Source: Chelydra serpentina (taxonomy: Eukaryota; Chordata; Testudines; Chelydridae). Taken from it: a stretch of DNA of 64,000 nt. The position numbers and the translations under genes were made by a program. Positions 60,669-64,000 of the stretch are shown piece by piece; positions within the stretch are counted from its first letter, which is position 1; the number at the start of each line of letters is the position of its first letter. Location of the stretch: NCBI GenBank assembly GCA_037349315.1, contig JBAIAC010000006.1, forward strand, positions 21,363,501 through 21,427,500, read 5' to 3'. The notes beneath the pieces are model-generated. The model ran no database searches. It was not told where the DNA came from and saw only the letters and a program-made list of their open reading frames with translations.

Positions 60669-60827
60669 CTATATTCTTTCCCTGTGAATAGGACCAAGCA
60701 CAGTACCTATCACATGTCCACTTACTACAAGGTCAAATATTATGTCTTTATCCTGAGTGTCTGGGGTCCCGGTGTACAGATCCCAGAAGTCTTGCAGAAC
60801 ACTGGAAATCTGCTCTCTGGAAACCAT
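60669..60827 (-). CDS. small ORF or exon of unknown function (52 codons)
   Basis: A minus-strand ATG in a good context (ACCATGG, 60827-60825) opens a 52-codon frame beginning MVSREQISSVLQDFWDLY and ending at TAG 60669-60671. Inside it, after FDLV, is a consensus donor (GTAGTAAGT, near 60725). It begins just left of the 77 bp tandem array and points away from it. Splicing from that donor to the exon 2 acceptor at 60609 would give the wrong frame for the Myb/SANT protein and an early stop, so it may be a separate transcript, a decayed gene or an upstream ORF. I do not recognise the protein. Confidence 0.35.
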   Translation of the reverse strand: MVSREQISSVLQDFWDLYTGTPDTQDKDIIFDLVVSGHVIGTVLGPIHRERI

Positions 60828-60948
60828 GGTAAGCTGATGAGTTTGGACTGCTGAGAGATTATTTCACAGCAGTGCTCTACCCCCATGTTTGAAGCACAGT
60901 TCCTGGCGGCGGCCAGTTCCTGCTGCTGCCAAAACCAGCCAGCTACAG

Positions 60949-61334
60949 CGGCTCGCCAATCCTTTACCCCCCCACCGCGTGGCGGCTCCCAGGAACTTAA
61001 GGTGCCCGCGAACCGCTCTGTTTGAACGGCTCGCCTACCCTTTCCCCTCCTCCGCGTGGCCGCCCCCGGGAACTGAAAGCGTCCGTGAACCGCTCTGTTT
61101 GAACGGCTCGCCAACCCTTTCCCCCCCTCCGCGTGGCCGCTCCCGGGAACTGAAAGCGCCCGCGAACTGCTCTGTTTGAACGGCTTGCCTACCCTTTCCC
61201 CCCCTCCGCGTGGCTGGTCCCGGGAACTGTACGTGCCCACGAACCGCTCTGTTTGAACGGCTCGCCTACCCTTTCCCCCCCTCCGCGTGGCTGCTCTCGG
61301 GAACTCTCCCTGCCCGCGCACCGCCAAGTTCGAA
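60949..61334. repeat. tandem array, five units of 77 bp, GC-rich
   Basis: Units start at 60949 (78 bp), 61027, 61104, 61181 and 61258 and end at 61334. Each has the order CGGCTCGCC, a pyrimidine run CCCTTTCCCCCCCTCC, GCGTGG, CCCGGGAACT, and GAACCGCTCTGTTTGAA. Units are well matched but not identical. CpG-rich and located between two divergent ORFs, it looks like a repeat-built promoter. Because 77 is not a multiple of three, the long frames through it on both strands are artefacts. Confidence 0.92.
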
Positions 61335-61453
61335 TGGTTAGGTTCCCAACTACCTCCCCCCCCGCGTGGATGGAAACCGCCGGGTGTCTTTCTTTAAAGG
61401 GAAAATGAAGCATTCACTATACTAAAAAAACCACTCATTCAAACCAGGGCACC

Positions 61454-61744
61454 ATGACTGATATCACTCTGATGAGGATTACGGAGACAGAGAAAGAGTC
61501 CATGCTGCGTCAATGCGAGCAAACCCCTGGGCCGTATGCAGCCATGCTATGCAAGGCAATGATACCAGAGTACCTGAAGCTTGCATGGCGCGGGAAAGTA
61601 TCCTACCATGGAGGAGACAATAAGGCCGCTCTCCCTGGGAACCTGATACAAAAGCTCTCACTGTACCTTCAGGAGAGCTTCGCGGAGATCTCCGATGGGG
61701 ATTTCTCCTCTATCCCCACACATGTTGACAGACTTTTCGAGTAG
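61454..61744 (+). CDS. third Harbinger ORF, 96 codons, function unknown
   Basis: A plus-strand frame with a good start context (GCACCATGA, ATG 61454-61456) and a stop at 61742-61744. The protein is acidic-to-neutral, starts MTDITLMRITETEKESMLRQ, contains a single well-formed PEYLKLAWRGKVSYHGGDNK-type centre and ends with helical segments (LIQKLSLYLQESFAEI). Two cysteines and no signal peptide or membrane segment are visible. A plus-strand AATAAA follows 90 bases after the stop. The array at 60949-61334 lies 120 bases upstream and could be its promoter. The ORF lies inside, and antisense to, the intron of the Myb/SANT gene. I recognise no family. It could be a real accessory gene of this Harbinger lineage, a captured host exon, or a chance frame. 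Confidence 0.55.
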   Translation: MTDITLMRITETEKESMLRQCEQTPGPYAAMLCKAMIPEYLKLAWRGKVSYHGGDNKAALPGNLIQKLSLYLQESFAEISDGDFSSIPTHVDRLFE

Positions 61745-61834
61745 TTGCACTGGAAAGCGACTCAAAGCTGAAGCGCCTAAGGCCAATTAAGCAATACAAA
61801 CACAGTGCTTATACACCATGCCTATTGTATTCCA

Positions 61835-61840
61835 AATAAA
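61835..61840 (+). terminator. poly(A) signal after the third ORF
   Basis: Plus-strand AATAAA, 17 bases before the position of the opposite-strand splice donor at 61856-61855. Confidence 0.55.
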
Positions 61841-61856
61841 TGTTTAAAACACTGAC

Positions 61857-62433
61857 CTGCTGATCCTTCGCCTGATTCCTGGTCAGGAATGCTGCCTTGG
61901 GAGGGTTTGTAGGGGATCTCAGTCAGGGTGATGAATAGATCCTGGCTGTCGGGGAAATCAGCATTGAAAGCGCTGTCGACTGCCTCGTCCTCCTCCTCTC
62001 TTTCCTCATCTTCACCATCCGCAAAAACCTCCGACGACGTGGCCGTTGATAAGACCCCGTCGTCGGAGTCCACGGACACTGGTGGGGTAGTGGTGGCAGC
62101 ACCTCCGAGCATAGCATGCAGTGCCTCGTAAAAACGGCAAGTGTGTGGCCGCGATCCGGAGCGTCCGTTGGACTCCTTGGTCTTCTGGTACGCCTGCCGC
62201 AGCTCCTTGATTTTCACGCGGCACTGCGTTGCATCCCGGCTGTATCCTCGCTCCGTCATTGCCAGGGATATTTTCTCATAAATTTTTGCATTCCGTCTTT
62301 TGGATCGGAGCTCGGATAGGACGGATTCATCTCCCCACACAGCGATCAGATCCAAAACTTCCCGATCACTCCATGCTGGAGCCCTCTTTCTATTCTGGGA
62401 TTGCATGGTAACCTCTGCTGGAGAGCTCTGCAT
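61857..62433 (-). CDS. Harbinger Myb/SANT-like DNA-binding protein, exon 1
   Basis: Encodes residues 1-192 of the element's second protein. The ATG at 62433-62431 (MQSSPAEVTMQSQ) is preferred; a second ATG at 62406 is possible. An upstream extension to 62514 starts at a non-ATG codon and is not supported. A Myb/SANT trihelix domain spans about residues 18-110: WSDREVLDLIAVWGDESVLS with its tryptophans, YEKISLAMTERGYSRDATQC, and RVKIKELRQAYQKTK. A Ser/Thr-rich linker and an acidic run (EDEEREEEDE, residues 141-150) follow, then DSQDLFITLTEIPY. It ends at a clean donor, GCAG|GTCAGT (61857/61856). The intron to 60610 is 1,247 bases and holds the tandem array and the third ORF. No stop or shift is visible. 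Related to MSANTD/ZSCAN29-annotated turtle proteins, from memory of family style. Confidence 0.9.
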
Positions 62434-62804
62434 CGTTGCCAGTGCAGCTGAGCTCGCCACGATGTCCAAACAGGAAATGAGATTCAAACTGGCCAGACAG
62501 GAAAAGGAATTCAAATTTTCCGAGGGCTTTTCCTGAGTGGCAGGTCAGAGCATCCGAGTACGGATTGCTGTCCTGAGCGTCCACTGAGTGGTGCACTGTG
62601 GGATAGCTCCCGGAGCTATTAGCATCGAATTCCGTCCACAGTACTTCGAATTCGACATTGCCATGTCGAATTTGGCGCTACTCCCCTCGTCGGGGAGGAG
62701 TACAGAAATCGAATTAAAGAGCCATTTCTGACGACATAAATTGCTTCCTAATGTGGACGGGTGCAGGGTTAAATCGAGTTAACGCTGCTAAATTCGACAT
62801 AAAG

Positions 62805-62823
62805 TCCTAGTGTAGACCAGGCC
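62805..62823 (-). repeat. Harbinger right terminal inverted repeat
   Basis: Complement GGCCTGGTCTACACTAGGA, followed by TAA. Identical over its first 16 bases to the left end of the MITE at 55270. Confidence 0.9.
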
Positions 62824-62829
62824 TAAGAT

Positions 62830-64000
62830 GCTGGGATATTCATCATCTGCAAACTGTTAGGTATATTCAGTTTCAATACCAGCATTTTAAAATTAACTCT
62901 GTATTGAAGAGGACAGGGTAAATAATAGGATAAATTTTCTCAAAATACAAATAATACAAGTCATTTGGCCCAAAAAAATCCCAGATGTAGTCAGAAAGAT
63001 TTTTTTTTGTCCTGAAAGGTTGTATGTTATAATGTCAATACATTACAAATAACTGGCAACATTTTCCTCCAATGGTCTTCAATGAGAGTTGCACTTGTAC
63101 AATTTTTTCTCAAAGTTATCTTCTGCAATTGTGCTAATACAATCCTATGATACCTGCACACCCACATCCGTGCATATGTATGTTTTACTAGAGTCTACAG
63201 CTGCTAAGAAGGATTCAACCTATGACTCGGGGGTAAGGAAAGAAGGGGGGAAACACAGAAATCATCCATACCATAAGGCACCACAAATCTGCAGTCACTA
63301 CCACATCAAAACTATGTGCCTCAGCCTGCACGGATGAAAGGTGGGGACACTATTCATTTTCTTCCTCTTGCAGAACTGAGATAGACTTGTTTCTTAAATG
63401 CTGTATTTCCAGAATTTAGCAGTGCAGCAGCCATCTTTGTTTTGAGGACAATAGAGATTAACAGGAAATGTGCAGCAGCCACCTTTGTTTCGAGCATCAG
63501 AGTATGGATAGATTCTAGCAACAAGCTACTGGAATCAGTTCAAGATGAGTAGCTCAGAGAATGTGCAGTAGCAAAGGTGCCAAATGAGATGGGGGTGGGG
63601 GAAAGCAGCAATAAAGTAGATAAAGAAAAACTATTGTCACAACAAGGAAAATATGTTAGGATTATAAAACTAACCCAATAAATAGCTAAATTAAATTTAC
63701 TTTGCCTGAATTCACAGCACTTATATCCACAATGATGGAGCAGTAGAAATGGACAGATTCAGAAATCTGTTGAATGTTCTTGAAATTCAAAATCTAAAAT
63801 GCCATGTTATATTTCTGCTACACTGTAGTTAAGGAAGTAAAATACCTTTATGATTCACTGCCCTACAAAACACCAGCTGGCAGATGCAGATCTCCTTGAG
63901 AAAGCTGCCTGAGAGGACCCAGCTATGAAGGCAGCAGTACAGGTTATGCATTCTGAACAGTGGGACTTGCAGTAAATATCCATAACCCTTCTTGGGGGTG
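62830..64000. other. non-coding, no gene seen
   Basis: No supported gene. A short imperfect direct repeat (tgcagcagccatctttgttt / tgcagcagccacctttgttt) lies at about 63423 and 63471. Confidence 0.5.

Larger units (their letters stand above)
57704..62823. mobile_element. complete PIF/Harbinger DNA transposon, 5,120 bp
   Basis: The left end GGGTATGTCTACACTACGA (57704-57722) and the complement of the right end, GGCCTGGTCTACACTAGGA (62805-62823), match at 14 of 19 positions. TAA is duplicated exactly at 57701-57703 and 62824-62826; 3 bp TAA/TTA duplications are the family hallmark. Inside are a HARBI1-like transposase (plus) and a Myb/SANT-like gene (minus) in convergent orientation, the usual vertebrate Harbinger pair. 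In addition there is a 77 bp tandem array and a third ORF. The ends also carry subterminal TTCGA-type motifs (ttcgattt, aaccgaactt on the left; aattcgacat, aaatcgagtt on the right) that could bind the Myb/SANT protein. Confidence 0.95.

Noticed and set aside
60740..61327. 195-codon minus-strand frame through the 77 bp array
   Set aside because: The repeating peptide pieces come from a DNA tandem repeat whose period is not a multiple of three; it also lies in an intron.
62434..62514. Upstream extension of the Myb/SANT protein
   Set aside because: It would need a TTG start; the first ATG at 62433 gives the expected N-terminus.
1..64000. CRISPR arrays, operons, ribosome binding sites and other prokaryotic features
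   Set aside because: The sequence is vertebrate nuclear DNA; tandem repeats found (77 bp, 55 bp) have no spacer structure.

Overview
The window is vertebrate nuclear DNA, most likely from a turtle. It is AT-rich and gene-poor. It carries several copies of a tRNA-derived SINE whose 3' part ends like a CR1 LINE, a pattern known from turtle genomes. It also holds CR1, L2 and MIR relics, many hAT, mariner-like and Harbinger MITEs, and Penelope-like fragments. I saw nothing prokaryotic. The turtle assignment is inferred from this repeat spectrum.

Only one host-gene segment is recognisable: the first coding exon of VSNL1 (visinin-like 1), minus strand, 38443-38604, with a clean donor and candidate acceptors. 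I could not find the next VSNL1 exons. Most of the window is therefore probably VSNL1 intron, with 1-38442 downstream and 38610-64000 upstream of this exon.

The main mobile feature is a complete 5,120 bp PIF/Harbinger element (57704-62823). It has 19 bp imperfect terminal inverted repeats and a perfect TAA target duplication. It carries a HARBI1-like transposase gene on the plus strand (two small frameshifts, catalytic residues kept) and a convergent two-exon Myb/SANT gene on the minus strand (reading frame intact). Two features go beyond this usual two-gene plan: a plus-strand 96-codon ORF with its own poly(A) signal inside the Myb/SANT intron, and a five-copy 77 bp GC-rich tandem array. A small minus-strand ORF lies on the other side of the array, so the array sits between two divergent ORFs like a bidirectional promoter. 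Four short Harbinger MITEs elsewhere (45337, 46606, 55270, 55649) have related ends.

Region by region: 1-15 kb holds a 1 kb mariner/Tigger-like element, a SINE, two hAT elements and old LINE tails. 15-33 kb holds a GC-rich hAT MITE with a strong internal hairpin, a solo LTR, MIRs, SINEs and L2 relics. 35-36.5 kb is a nest of CR1 and hAT in or against a mariner-like MITE. 39.7-41 kb and 44.8-46.9 kb are two independent inverted duplications, each with a transposon present in one arm and absent from the other. 48-57 kb holds hAT, L2 and Penelope-like material, including a four-layer nested insertion and palindromic Penelope tails that look like degenerate hammerhead ribozymes. The remaining stretches have no supported gene.
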